A DNA stretch of 64,000 nt from Mageeibacillus sp. UBA6980 (GTDB lineage: Bacteria > Bacillota > Clostridia > Saccharofermentanales > Saccharofermentanaceae), in assembly GCA_002450095.1 (NCBI GenBank), contig DJYK01000019.1:5167-69166 (forward strand), in the 5' to 3' direction. Under the pieces are notes generated by a model that saw only the letters and a list, made by a program, of their open reading frames with translations, searched no databases and was not told the DNA's origin. Made by a program: the position numbers and the translations under genes. Each line of letters begins with the position of its first letter. Position 1 is the first letter of the stretch. Shown one piece after another: positions 17,514 through 26,357 of the stretch.

Positions 17514-18608
17514 ATGGAACAGACGGTAACGAGAAGACAGTTGGAATCGGATGTCAGAAGTGTGCTCGAGCACTTTTTGCTGGCAATGATCAGCGTCTGC
17601 TTCATCCTTGAGTTTGCTATGGCTTTCTATTTTTATTATACGGATGATATCGATACTTCTCTTGAACGATATATATTCAAGAGAGTGGTCCTTCCCTGCG
17701 GATTAAGCATCGTTCTTTACATCCTGATGTACATTGTAAACCGTTATGACAAGGTCAGCGACGATATAAAGAACAGGACATGCACAACATCATTGCTTAT
17801 GTTCTGCGGAGAGGTGTCGATACTTCACAGCTACTTCATCCCTCTGTGGATGCTCCCTTTCTTTGTCCTTATGTTCGCAGGCATCTTCCATGATTCTGTT
17901 TTCCATAAATTACAGGCGGGAATGTGTTTCTTCTTTGTCCTTGCCGCAGGCTTCTCTCATATAGTCGACTATCCCGAAGAGAAGGTAAAGTCTATACAGT
18001 ATATCGTCGTGGCCGGGGTCATAAGCATCGCCATAAGTTATTTTGCATTCCAGCTCGAGAAGTTCTCGAGCAGGGAGCTTCTTTTTAATATCATGATCAA
18101 TGAGAACACCAAGAAGTATAAAGCGGGATATGAGTTCGATGCTCTTACCGGAGTGTATTCGAGAGGAAGGCTCGAGGAAGAGTTTAACCGCGTGTTTGAT
18201 TTTGAACATGGCAGCGGTAAGGTTGGCGTCGCCATGATCGATATCGATAATTTTAAATCCGTAAACGACACATACGGCCATGATAACGGTGATATCGTCT
18301 TAAGAAAACTCGGGGAGTTTCTCGGAAGGTTCAATACCATGGAGTCCTTCTGCGGAAGATTCGGCGGAGAGGAATTCGTAGTTATATTTAAGAAGGCGGA
18401 TTCAAAGACGGATCTTTATGAGCTTGATAATCTAAGGAAGCTTTTTGAAGAAACGAAGTTTTCCTTTACGGATGATAAGGTAACAATAAGTATCGGATAT
18501 CATATAGGTCAGTCGGAGGAGCAATGGGAAGATGTCCTTAAGAAGGCTGACGAGGCCCTATACGAATCCAAGAATACGGGGAAGAATAAGATTACCGTTA
18601 AGGAATGA
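17514..18608 (+). CDS. Membrane diguanylate cyclase (GGEEF variant)
   Basis: 364 aa from ATG 17514. An ATG at 17388 in the same frame would overlap the divergent gene and add an atypical leader, so I prefer 17514, with AAAAGGGA upstream. Five or six membrane segments fill residues ~15-185. The cyclase domain follows, with DALTGVYSRGRLEEEF, NDTYGHDNGD and the active site GRFGGEEF (GGEEF at 284-288), predicting c-di-GMP synthesis. The inhibitory RxxD site upstream of GGEEF is not present (TMES at that position). It may oppose the nearby HD-GYP hydrolase. Confidence 0.88.
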   Translation: MEQTVTRRQLESDVRSVLEHFLLAMISVCFILEFAMAFYFYYTDDIDTSLERYIFKRVVLPCGLSIVLYILMYIVNRYDKVSDDIKNRTCTTSLLMFCGEVSILHSYFIPLWMLPFFVLMFAGIFHDSVFHKLQAGMCFFFVLAAGFSHIVDYPEEKVKSIQYIVVAGVISIAISYFAFQLEKFSSRELLFNIMINENTKKYKAGYEFDALTGVYSRGRLEEEFNRVFDFEHGSGKVGVAMIDIDNFKSVNDTYGHDNGDIVLRKLGEFLGRFNTMESFCGRFGGEEFVVIFKKADSKTDLYELDNLRKLFEETKFSFTDDKVTISIGYHIGQSEEQWEDVLKKADEALYESKNTGKNKITVKE

Positions 18609-19075
18609 CGATTATGGAAAAATCTCATGTATACAGGTTTTACGGAAACGAACATGCAGATGTAAAGCCGACGGACGTTATGTTTCAAAAAGCGGGAACT
18701 CCGCGCGAACTGTACGACATCCTGTCTTCCGTCTGGTGCCGTGATACCTGTGCTCCGAGAATGAGGGATGAGTGGAGTGAGGATAATAAGACCTTGGGAC
18801 AGTGCTCTATAACTGCTTTTCTCGTGCAGGATATCTACGGCGGCAAAGTATATGGTATATTAAGACCCGGCGGGAATTATCACTGCTACAATGACGTTGA
18901 CGGTCATGTCTTTGATCTGACTTCGGAGCAGTTCGGGGATGAGGCGGCAAGTCTTGTCTACGAAGGTAATCCCGAGCAAAGCCGGGAGGTTCACTTTAAG
19001 AAGACGGAGAAGAAACTCCGTTACGAGTATCTTAAAGCGGAACTTAAGAGAAAACTTGACCAAGAGGATATTTAA
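18605..19075 (+). CDS. YunG-like protein of unknown function
   Basis: 156 aa. The centre contains GQCSITAFLVQDIYGG, then HCYNDVDGHVFDLTSEQF. This resembles YunG-family proteins, in which a Gln-Cys, a His/Asn and an Asp-Leu-Thr occur in this order, recalling a papain-like or transglutaminase-like arrangement. The biochemical role is not known. It overlaps the cyclase stop by ATGA (18605-18608); a second ATG at 18614 is possible. It lies just upstream of the DUF815 ATPase, so it may be cotranscribed. Confidence 0.75.
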   Translation: MTIMEKSHVYRFYGNEHADVKPTDVMFQKAGTPRELYDILSSVWCRDTCAPRMRDEWSEDNKTLGQCSITAFLVQDIYGGKVYGILRPGGNYHCYNDVDGHVFDLTSEQFGDEAASLVYEGNPEQSREVHFKKTEKKLRYEYLKAELKRKLDQEDI

Positions 19076-19076
19076 G

Positions 19077-20273
19077 ATGTCGGAGCTTTTAAGAGAGATC
19101 TGCTCGATCGCATTATTCAGGGATGTAAGGGAAAAGGAACCGCTCAAGAGCCTGAGCGTCTTTTTGCTTAAGATGGGTCCGGGATACAGCATGGAGGAGA
19201 TGATCGACAGCTACGGCGACTTCGTATCTAAGCTTTATGCGCTTCGGACCGATTGCGATCTGTCTCGGGCGATATGGGATGCTCTGGTCTATGATATGAA
19301 CCCGTATATAAAGGCGAAGATAAAGGCCGTGAACGATCCCGATGGTGCACCTGTCATAAGCAGATTGCTCGAGCTTACTGCGCAGAGGGAACTTGACCTT
19401 CTCACAAGGATCGGAAACTACACTTCATATGATTTTAAGGATGAGATGATCTACGACGGGTATCTTCCCGATTTTACGTCTTCTCACATTGACTTTAAGA
19501 ATCGATATATGAAGATGATCGAGGACCTTCCCACCAAAGGTTACGGGGATTATTCGGTATATGATTTCTTCCGCGTGAAGGACGGCGCTGTGCTGCCTGT
19601 AAGATCTCCCGATCCGATTAATGCCTCTGACATGTTCTGCTATGAAAGACAGAGAAACAAAGTCTACGATAACACCGAGGCTTTTGCTTCGGGAAGATCC
19701 TTCGAGGATGTGCTGCTCTACGGGGATGCCGGAACAGGCAAGTCTTCCACGGTCAAGTCAGCCGCGCGCAAGTGCTTTGATAAAGGAGTCAGGCTGGTCG
19801 AAGTTCCCAAAGCGGAGCTGTCGTCCTTACATGAGATCATCGATTCCTTATCGGAGGTCCCGCTGAAATTCATTCTCTTTATCGATGATGTCTCATTTGA
19901 TGCCGACGATGACAGGATCGGATCACTTAAGTCCGTCATCGAGGGTGCCGCTTCCGGCGCGAGAAGCAATATCGCGATATATGCAACAAGCAACAGAAGG
20001 CACATGATCAAGGAGACGTTCTCATCGCGTGAGAACGAGATCCACACTTCAGATACCATCGCAGAGCAGTTAAGTCTATCCGAGAGATTCGGACTTCGGA
20101 TACTCTTTGATAAACCTTCCAAGGATACCTATCTTGAAATCGTCAGGGGACTTGCTTCGTTAAAGGGAGTGAAGATCCCTGCCGAGCAACTTCAAAAGGA
20201 TGCCGAGCTGTTTGCGTTACGCGGCGGCGGACGCTCTGCAAGGACTGCAAGACAGTTCGTCGACTCGCTTTAA
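19077..20273 (+). CDS. DUF815-family AAA-like ATPase
   Basis: 398 aa from ATG 19077, 1 bp after the upstream stop. An upstream in-frame ATG at 18939 lies inside the previous gene and is rejected. Walker A is GDAGTGKS at 216-223. Walker B is FILFIDDVSFD. The sensor-like AIYATSNRRHMIKE and DTIAEQLSLSERFG segments match DUF815 proteins. The N-terminal ~180 residues are helical and less conserved. Its cellular role is unknown; the family is widespread in Firmicutes. The gene ends the cluster, followed by a 288-bp gap that contains a tiny ORF. Confidence 0.88.
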   Translation: MSELLREICSIALFRDVREKEPLKSLSVFLLKMGPGYSMEEMIDSYGDFVSKLYALRTDCDLSRAIWDALVYDMNPYIKAKIKAVNDPDGAPVISRLLELTAQRELDLLTRIGNYTSYDFKDEMIYDGYLPDFTSSHIDFKNRYMKMIEDLPTKGYGDYSVYDFFRVKDGAVLPVRSPDPINASDMFCYERQRNKVYDNTEAFASGRSFEDVLLYGDAGTGKSSTVKSAARKCFDKGVRLVEVPKAELSSLHEIIDSLSEVPLKFILFIDDVSFDADDDRIGSLKSVIEGAASGARSNIAIYATSNRRHMIKETFSSRENEIHTSDTIAEQLSLSERFGLRILFDKPSKDTYLEIVRGLASLKGVKIPAEQLQKDAELFALRGGGRSARTARQFVDSL

Positions 20274-20410
20274 TACTTTCATATGAAAGTGAAATGCTTT
20301 TAATACAATTTTGCCTAATTTTATTTACTTTTGTTTAACACACATTATCGTTGCTTGGTGATAACATAAAGACATAAAAGAAAACGACTTAACTGAAAGG
20401 GGTGAGGCCA

Positions 20411-20467
20411 ATGTACGATGAACAAACTATAGCGGGACTAAGGTCTCGCTCACGGAATTCCTTCTAA
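20411..20467 (+). CDS. Possible 18-residue peptide
   Basis: ATG with a strong, well-spaced ribosome site (AAAGGGGTGAGG) opens an 18-codon frame, MYDEQTIAGLRSRSRNSF, ending in TAA. The bidirectional terminator at 20512-20545 ends its transcript. It has no signal or membrane segment. It could be a leader peptide or chance. The rest of 20274-20561 shows AT-rich sequence and no other gene. Confidence 0.35.
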   Translation: MYDEQTIAGLRSRSRNSF

Positions 20468-20511
20468 GTATTTGGTTTTATTTCTATAACATACAGGCAT
20501 TTTAAATAAGA

Positions 20512-20545
20512 AAAAGGGAACTTCGAACGAAGTTCCCTTTTAAAG
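20512..20545. terminator. Bidirectional intrinsic terminator
   Basis: A perfect 14-bp palindrome, AAAAGGGAACTTCG (20512-20525) with CGAAGTTCCCTTTT (20528-20541). T or A runs on both sides allow use on both strands. It separates + strand transcription from the convergent DUF4190 gene. Confidence 0.85.
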
Positions 20546-20561
20546 TCTCAGGTATTACAGA

Positions 20562-20894
20562 TTACATACCGAGCATGTTGTAAACATCCTGAAGCTGTTC
20601 CGGATGAGTCAGGTTGTATATAACACCTATCAAGCACAGACATGCACCGACGATTCCGAGAATAAGACCTACTGTTGCCATTGCGGACTTGTTTCCCTTG
20701 GACTTGGCGATAACTGCACATATGATCGCTGCGAGCCAGATGAATAATGCTCCGCAACAAACTACGCTCAGAATACCTGTTACCAATGATGCGATTGCAA
20801 GTCCCTTGCCCGGTTCATTTGCAGGAGCATCGTTGTTCCATGAGGGAGCGGGCTGCTCGTAATACTGGGGTGCTTCGTTATTGTTGTTATCCAT
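20562..20894 (-). CDS. Small DUF4190-type membrane protein
   Basis: 110 aa. A Asn/Pro/Tyr-rich N-terminal tail of ~30 residues precedes two hydrophobic segments (LAIASLVTGILSVVCCGAL and the run around TVGLILGIVGACLCLIGVIY). KGLAIASLVTGI is the usual DUF4190 opening. The function of the family is unknown. The ribosome site is AAAGGAG on the minus strand. Its probable promoter overlaps the end of the upstream minus-strand gene. Confidence 0.82.
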   Translation of the reverse strand: MDNNNNEAPQYYEQPAPSWNNDAPANEPGKGLAIASLVTGILSVVCCGALFIWLAAIICAVIAKSKGNKSAMATVGLILGIVGACLCLIGVIYNLTHPEQLQDVYNMLGM

Positions 20895-20923
20895 ACCTCT
20901 TCTCCTTTCGCAAAGATATTAGT

Positions 20924-20953
20924 AATATATCACATAAAAGTTACTATTACCAA
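20924..20953 (-). promoter_or_regulatory. Promoter for the DUF4190 gene
   Basis: On the minus strand TTGGTA (20953-20948), 18 bp, then TATATT (20929-20924) preceded by TGA, an extended -10. It spans the stop codon of the upstream DUF2752 gene. Confidence 0.5.
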
Positions 20954-21318
20954 GAAAACAAGATTCTTAACAAGCCGAATATCGTAAGCGATACTGCGAA
21001 GGTTATGATCAATACCATATGTGATCTCGGAAGGTCCTTTCCCGATTCGATTTTGTAGATAATATAAGTTATCTCTGCTGCGGCCAAAGGCCATGTGAAG
21101 AAAAGAAATCGGTTGTCGTAAAATGCGCTTTGAAAGTCGAATGACGCGAGGTGAATGAACATATGGGATATGCCGCAGCTCGGGCAGGGAAGGCCCGTAA
21201 CAACGCGGAATGCACACGGGATACCAAAACCCGTAAACCTGTTGATGAGATAATATATGAAACCGGCAAGAATTATTATTGCTATATCCCGGATCGTTTT
21301 ACGCACTGCTTTTGTCAT
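20947..21318 (-). CDS. DUF2752-family membrane protein
   Basis: 123 aa from the ATG at 21318. A longer frame (from 21519) would run through the divergent promoter and phosphoesterase gene, so I reject it. The family hallmark IPCAFRVVTGLPCPSCGISHM is present (split as IPCAFRVVTG and PCPSCGISHMF). Three membrane segments follow. No strong ribosome site is seen. It is divergent from the YfcE-like gene. DUF2752 function is unknown; the conserved CPxCG may bind metal. Confidence 0.78.
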   Translation of the reverse strand: MTKAVRKTIRDIAIIILAGFIYYLINRFTGFGIPCAFRVVTGLPCPSCGISHMFIHLASFDFQSAFYDNRFLFFTWPLAAAEITYIIYKIESGKDLPRSHMVLIITFAVSLTIFGLLRILFSW

Positions 21319-21338
21319 GAGGGAATTGTATCTTATCG

Positions 21339-21347
21339 TGTTATAAT
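21339..21347 (+). promoter_or_regulatory. Extended -10 promoter of the phosphoesterase/hydrogenase operon
   Basis: TGTTATAAT, an exact extended -10, 26 bp upstream of the YfcE-like start. A ribosome site AGGAGGG follows. Confidence 0.6.
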
Positions 21348-21372
21348 TTGAAAAGACATTCAGGAGGGAAAA

Positions 21373-21897
21373 ATGAAATTTCTCGTAGTATCCGATATTC
21401 ACGGTGACAGCTACTGGGCACAAAAGGCAATAACTTATTTCGAGAAGCTCAATGCCGACCGCCTGATCCTCCTCGGGGATATTCTCTATCACGGTCCGAG
21501 GAACGATCTGCCCGCACATTACGAACCTAAGAAAGTCATTGAGATCTTTAACGGGATCAGCGATAAGATCCTCGCCGTAAGAGGCAACTGTGAAGCCGAA
21601 GTCGATCAGATGGTCTTAAAGTTTCCCTGTATGGCGGATTATATCTATCTTGTAAGCGGGGACACTCCGTTCTTTCTTACGCACGGACATATTTATTCTC
21701 CGGACAAACTGCCGGCTGTATTGTGTGACGGCAGTGTTTTCATTTCAGGACACACTCATGTCACAAGAGATTATTATGAAGGAAATATCAGGATCATGAA
21801 TCCCGGATCTCCTTCCATTCCCAAAGAGGGAAGCAGACCGTCATATATTGTTATCGAAGACGGTGATGCGAAGTTAGAAGAATTTGAGGAGCGGTAA
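21373..21897 (+). CDS. yfcE: YfcE-like metallophosphoesterase
   Basis: 174 aa, calcineurin-like fold. Metal ligands appear in SDIHGD (~8-13), LLGDILYHGP, RGNCEAEVD, THGH and SGHTHV. YfcE-type enzymes hydrolyse phosphodiesters in vitro with Mn. The natural substrate is unknown. It starts an operon with the hydrogenase, HD hydrolase, GH3 and cysK genes, all closely spaced. The stop is 2 bp before the hydrogenase ATG. Confidence 0.9.
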   Translation: MKFLVVSDIHGDSYWAQKAITYFEKLNADRLILLGDILYHGPRNDLPAHYEPKKVIEIFNGISDKILAVRGNCEAEVDQMVLKFPCMADYIYLVSGDTPFFLTHGHIYSPDKLPAVLCDGSVFISGHTHVTRDYYEGNIRIMNPGSPSIPKEGSRPSYIVIEDGDAKLEEFEER

Positions 21898-21899
21898 TT

Positions 21900-23381
21900 A
21901 TGGTAAAGAATGATGAGGGCATCGTAAAACTCAAGCATTTCATAATGGAAGAAGTATGCAGGCTTGCATGGGCGGGCAATCTTAATTCCGAGACTGAAGA
22001 GCAGCTCGTCTATAAGATAAGTCCGGGACCCAAGCCCGAATATCGATGCTGTGTTTATAAGGAGAGGGAGATCAACCGTCAGAGGATTCGCCTCGCCAAA
22101 GGACTGTGTGCTACGGCGGAACCCGATAAGCAGCACCACAATGTCGTACAGGTCATTAACCCTGCCTGTGATTCATGCCCGCTGCAGTCGTTTGTAGTTA
22201 CCGATAACTGCCGTTTCTGTCTCGGTAAGGCCTGTCTTAATTCCTGTAAGTTCGACGCCATATCCAAAGGCGAGCTTCATATGCACATCGATCCTCACAA
22301 GTGTAAGGAGTGCGGTAAGTGTGCCGCCGCCTGCCCTTATGAAGCGATAATCCATCAGATCCGTCCCTGCAAGAGGGCGTGCCCCGTCGGTGCCATCACC
22401 TATGATGAGTACGGCCTGTGTCTTATCGATGAGACCAAGTGCATACACTGCGGACACTGCATCCACAGCTGTCCGTTCGGTGCCATCGGTTCCAAGACAT
22501 ATCTCGTGAACATAATCGAAGATATCCTTAACGGTAAGAAAGTCATCGCTATGGCCGCTCCCGCTACCGAAGGACAGTTCGGGCCCGATATCACGATGGG
22601 ATCGATCCGCAAGTGCCTTATGGATATGGGTTTTGCCGATATGGTAGAGGTCGGATTAGGCGGTGACATGACTGCGGCTTATGAAGCGTTGGAATGGGCG
22701 GAGGCCCTGGAGGAAGGGCGCAAGATGACCACGTCCTGCTGCCCCGCGTTTAAGTATATGCTTAAGAAGCATTTCCCGGATCAGTATAAGGAGAATATGT
22801 CCCAGACCGTATCTCCTATGGTCGCCATCAGCCGTTATCTTAAGTACAAGTATCCCGACTGCGTTACGGTCTTTATCGGCCCTTGCATTGCCAAGAAGTC
22901 CGAAGCAAATGACAAGACGATCCCGGGGACTGCCGATTATGCTGTCACATACGGCGAATTGCGTGCGCTTATAAGATCCAGGAACATGGAACTTAAGCCT
23001 GTCGATGACAGCTATCAGGAAGCGTCTGTCTGGGGTAAGAGATTTGCGACGAGCGGCGGAGTTGCCAATGCCGTTATGGAGGTAATGAGGGAGCGCGGAG
23101 TTGATACGTCCAAGATCGTCCTCGAGAGGTGCGCGGGCGGCGATGAATGTCGTAAGGCGCTTCTGCTCCTTAAAGCCGGCAGGACGGAGGCTGATTTTAT
23201 CGAAGGCATGATCTGTCCGGGCGGCTGCGTCGGAGGGCCTTCCAAGCATAAGACTGAAGCCGAGATCACCAAAGCACGTAATACTCTTCTCGAAAGGGCA
23301 GACGACAGAAGTGTTCTTAAGAATCTGGAGAACTATCCTATGGACGGATTCTCGATGTTCAGGGACGGTCACATGGAATGA
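21900..23381 (+). CDS. Monomeric [FeFe] hydrogenase, group-B-like
   Basis: 493 aa. The N-terminal half has several ferredoxin-type Cys clusters, including CKECGKCAAACP and CIHCGHCIHSCP. The H-cluster domain has L1 TSCCPAF (~278), L2 FIGPCIAKKSEA (~323) and L3 EGMICPGGCVGGP (~435), all four H-cluster cysteines present. Phe after TSCCPA and the GGCVGGP form fit the monomeric group B type rather than the well studied group A. It probably couples ferredoxin to proton reduction or senses H2. Maturation genes hydEFG are not in the window. Confidence 0.92.
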   Translation: MVKNDEGIVKLKHFIMEEVCRLAWAGNLNSETEEQLVYKISPGPKPEYRCCVYKEREINRQRIRLAKGLCATAEPDKQHHNVVQVINPACDSCPLQSFVVTDNCRFCLGKACLNSCKFDAISKGELHMHIDPHKCKECGKCAAACPYEAIIHQIRPCKRACPVGAITYDEYGLCLIDETKCIHCGHCIHSCPFGAIGSKTYLVNIIEDILNGKKVIAMAAPATEGQFGPDITMGSIRKCLMDMGFADMVEVGLGGDMTAAYEALEWAEALEEGRKMTTSCCPAFKYMLKKHFPDQYKENMSQTVSPMVAISRYLKYKYPDCVTVFIGPCIAKKSEANDKTIPGTADYAVTYGELRALIRSRNMELKPVDDSYQEASVWGKRFATSGGVANAVMEVMRERGVDTSKIVLERCAGGDECRKALLLLKAGRTEADFIEGMICPGGCVGGPSKHKTEAEITKARNTLLERADDRSVLKNLENYPMDGFSMFRDGHME

Positions 23382-24157
23382 TCGACAGAGAACGGGTACT
23401 TAAAGCGTATAAAGACTACATAGCAGACTACGATATCAGCGATGACAAGATAAGACTTAAGGCGGTACATACATATAAGGTTGCCGGTAATTCCGAGAGG
23501 ATAGCAAAGAGTCTGGATCTTGTAAGCGATGATGTCGATCTCGCGTGGCTTATCGGGATGCTCCATGATATCGGAAGATTCGAACAGCTTCGAAAATACC
23601 ATACGTTTATCGACGCCGATTCCATAGATCATGCGGCATTCGGTGCGGATCTGCTCTTTAAGGACGGATTGATAACAAGGTTCACCGAAGACATATCCCT
23701 GTATCCCGTTATAGAGACTTCGATAAGGCTTCATAATCTCTATGTTCTTCCGGAAGGACTCGATGAACGGACCTTTGTATTTGCCAGGATAATAAGGGAT
23801 GCGGATAAGGCAGACATATACCGCATCAACATCGAATTTGATCCCGAGGTCGTCTATGACACTACCAAAGAACTGATGGACAGGGCCTGTATTACTGATG
23901 AAGTGATGGAAGCGAGCCTGTCTCACGATACGGTAAACAGGTCTCTTCGAAGGACCCCGGTCGACAGCCTTGTCGGACATATATCGCTTGTGTACGGAAT
24001 ATATTTTCCGGAGAGCATAAGGATAATCAGGGAGCAGGGTTATATTAATAAACTTATGGAGTACAGGAGCGATAATCCTGAGACGAACCGCAGGTTAAAG
24101 CGGATCTGCGATGAAGTCAACGATTATATGTTACAATACGGAACTAATGGAAAGTAA
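23378..24157 (+). CDS. HD-domain phosphohydrolase
   Basis: 259 aa cytoplasmic protein. Metal ligands of an HD fold are visible: a His in RLKAVHTYKV, then MLHDIGRFEQ, then DHAAFGADLLF and a later Asp (RDADKADIYR). Substrate is unknown. The start overlaps the hydrogenase stop by ATGA. The 3' end overlaps the GH3 gene. Similar HD proteins occur beside many unrelated genes, so the hydrogenase link is only positional. Confidence 0.88.
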   Translation: MIDRERVLKAYKDYIADYDISDDKIRLKAVHTYKVAGNSERIAKSLDLVSDDVDLAWLIGMLHDIGRFEQLRKYHTFIDADSIDHAAFGADLLFKDGLITRFTEDISLYPVIETSIRLHNLYVLPEGLDERTFVFARIIRDADKADIYRINIEFDPEVVYDTTKELMDRACITDEVMEASLSHDTVNRSLRRTPVDSLVGHISLVYGIYFPESIRIIREQGYINKLMEYRSDNPETNRRLKRICDEVNDYMLQYGTNGK

Positions 24158-26357
24158 TGAATTCATAGACAATCTCATATCGAAGATGACCGTTGAGCAG
24201 AAGGCTGCGCAGATGTTGCAGGTCCCTGTCTCGGTTGTCGGTATGGAAGAAGCCCGTAAGTGGGCGAGATTAGGTGCCGGATCTTTTCTCAATGTTCTCG
24301 GCTCCGATATGGAGGAGCTGTCAAGGATATCCTGCGAAGAATCGGATCTTAAGATCCCGGTCATCTTCGGAATAGATGCAGTGCACGGTCATTGCCTTAA
24401 TCCTGATGCAACGATCTTTCCTTCACAGCTGGCGATGGCCTGCAGCTGGAACAGAAAATTGCTTGAGAAAGTGGCGCAGGTAACGGCTGCCGAGGTCGCG
24501 ACCGAAGGAATACAATGGACGTTCTCCCCGATACTTTGCCTTGCAAGGGATTCGAGATGGGGAAGAACGGATGAGACCTTTGGTGAGGATAAGTATCTTG
24601 CGGGAGAACTCGGCGCCGCTATGGTAAAAGGCTATCAGGGTGATGATCTTTCAGGGGATTGTTCCATCGCTTCCTGTGCCAAACACTACATAGGTTACGG
24701 GGAATCTTCCGGAGCCCGCGACTCTTATGATACGGAGATCACGATGCGTAAGATCAGGGAGCAGTTCCTTCCGCCTTTCAGAAAAGCCACAGAGGCGGGC
24801 TGTGCCACTGTCATGATCTCTTACGGATCCATAGACGGGACTCCGATGACGATCAATAAGACCGCATTAAAGGATGTTTTAAGAGACGAATTGAAGTTTG
24901 ACGGATTCACGGTAACCGACTGGGATACGGTCAATTATCTTATCACGAGACAGATGGTATGCCGGGATCACTCCGACGCATCGAGGCTTGCCGCCTTGGC
25001 GGGCAATGACATGATAATGAGCTCTCTGGAATTCTACGAAGCCGTTATCGGTGAAGTTCGGGAAGGAAGACTCGACGAAAGTGTCCTTGATGAAGCCGTA
25101 AGACATATACTTACGGTGAAGTACCGTCTCGGACTTTGGGACAGTCCTCTTAAGAAGGGAATTCCCGGAAGCATCGGATGCAGCGCTCACCACGAAGCCG
25201 CTTTGGAGGCGGCCAGACAGAGCGTCGTCTTACTCAAGAATGACGGATTCCTTCCGATAAACCTCAAAAGAAAGATCCGTAAGATAGCCGTTATAGGTCC
25301 GAATGCCGATGATATCAGGGCACAGTACGGGGACTGGACATATTTTACGCATCCGGTGCCCGGGATAGAGAAAGAACCGAGGCGCCCTTATGTTACACTT
25401 CTTGAAGGTGTCAGGGACAGACTGGAAGGAACGGGGATAGAGGTTACTTATTCATACGGCTGCAGCGTCAACAGAAGATATTATTACAAAGGAAATTACC
25501 CCGGAATACCCGAATTCATGGCAATGTGCTATGCGGATAACGATCACGATGCCGAGACTTATAAGGAACTGCCGTTTATCAATGAAGCGGTCTCGGCTGC
25601 GAGGGGAGCTGATCTCATAATCCTTGCCTTGGGAGATAATTACGATCAGACGGGAGAGTATAACGACAGAGCCGACCTTAACCTGTCGGGGATGCAGGAA
25701 GCTCTCGTTCGCATGCTCGGCACGCTTCATATTCCGATGATAACTGTGCTTATAGCATCCAAGCCCCTTACGATACCCAAGGTGGTTCAAAAGTCCGATG
25801 CGGTCATCTGTGCATTCAACGGCGGCATGTTCAGCGGACAGGCGATAGCGGAGGTCATCTTCGGAGATATCAATCCTTCGGGAAGACTTCCGATATCTTT
25901 CCCGGTGATGACGGGTCAGAATCCCGTGTATTACGACCAGCTCCCGGGATGGCATGACGGACGTTATGTTGACTGTCCCAAGAATCCTCTCTTTGCATTT
26001 GGTGAAGGATTGTCCTATACATGGTATGATTATTCGGATCTTAAGTTTGACGTTAAGACGAAGACTTTATCCGTTAATGTTACCAACAAAGGGGGCATGA
26101 GCGGGGTCGAGACCGTCCAGGTCTATGTTCATGATGAGGTCTCTTCGGTAATTAAGCCCGTCAAAACTCTTTGCGGGTTTACAAGGGTTGAACTTGATGC
26201 CGGACAAAGCAGGACCGTAAGTGTCAAACTGGATGACGAAGCGTTTGAGACCGTGCTTCCTGACGGGACCCGTGTGATCGAACCCGGGATGTTCGAGATC
26301 ATGGCAGGGCACAGTTCTAAGGATGAAGATCTAATAAAAGTAACGGTGGAATTGTAA
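24147..26357 (+). CDS. Glycoside hydrolase family 3 (beta-glucosidase-like)
   Basis: 736 aa from ATG 24147 (MESNEF). A start at 24111 would overlap the HD gene by 47 bp and is less likely. No signal peptide, so cytoplasmic. GH3 motifs: DAVHGHCL, KHYIGYGES and the nucleophile Asp in TVTDWDTV (~256). The GH3 C-terminal domain begins near SVVLLKNDGFLP, and a fibronectin-III-like domain closes the protein (ETVQVYVHD). It likely releases glucose or xylose from imported oligosaccharides. The stop overlaps the cysK start by TAATG. Confidence 0.92.
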   Translation: MESNEFIDNLISKMTVEQKAAQMLQVPVSVVGMEEARKWARLGAGSFLNVLGSDMEELSRISCEESDLKIPVIFGIDAVHGHCLNPDATIFPSQLAMACSWNRKLLEKVAQVTAAEVATEGIQWTFSPILCLARDSRWGRTDETFGEDKYLAGELGAAMVKGYQGDDLSGDCSIASCAKHYIGYGESSGARDSYDTEITMRKIREQFLPPFRKATEAGCATVMISYGSIDGTPMTINKTALKDVLRDELKFDGFTVTDWDTVNYLITRQMVCRDHSDASRLAALAGNDMIMSSLEFYEAVIGEVREGRLDESVLDEAVRHILTVKYRLGLWDSPLKKGIPGSIGCSAHHEAALEAARQSVVLLKNDGFLPINLKRKIRKIAVIGPNADDIRAQYGDWTYFTHPVPGIEKEPRRPYVTLLEGVRDRLEGTGIEVTYSYGCSVNRRYYYKGNYPGIPEFMAMCYADNDHDAETYKELPFINEAVSAARGADLIILALGDNYDQTGEYNDRADLNLSGMQEALVRMLGTLHIPMITVLIASKPLTIPKVVQKSDAVICAFNGGMFSGQAIAEVIFGDINPSGRLPISFPVMTGQNPVYYDQLPGWHDGRYVDCPKNPLFAFGEGLSYTWYDYSDLKFDVKTKTLSVNVTNKGGMSGVETVQVYVHDEVSSVIKPVKTLCGFTRVELDAGQSRTVSVKLDDEAFETVLPDGTRVIEPGMFEIMAGHSSKDEDLIKVTVEL

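Noticed and set aside
18939..19076. Upstream start for the DUF815 gene
   Set aside because: It lies inside the YunG-like gene and would add an Arg-rich segment not expected in the family.
20947..21519. 190-codon reading for the DUF2752 gene
   Set aside because: The extra part crosses the divergent promoter and the YfcE-like coding sequence.
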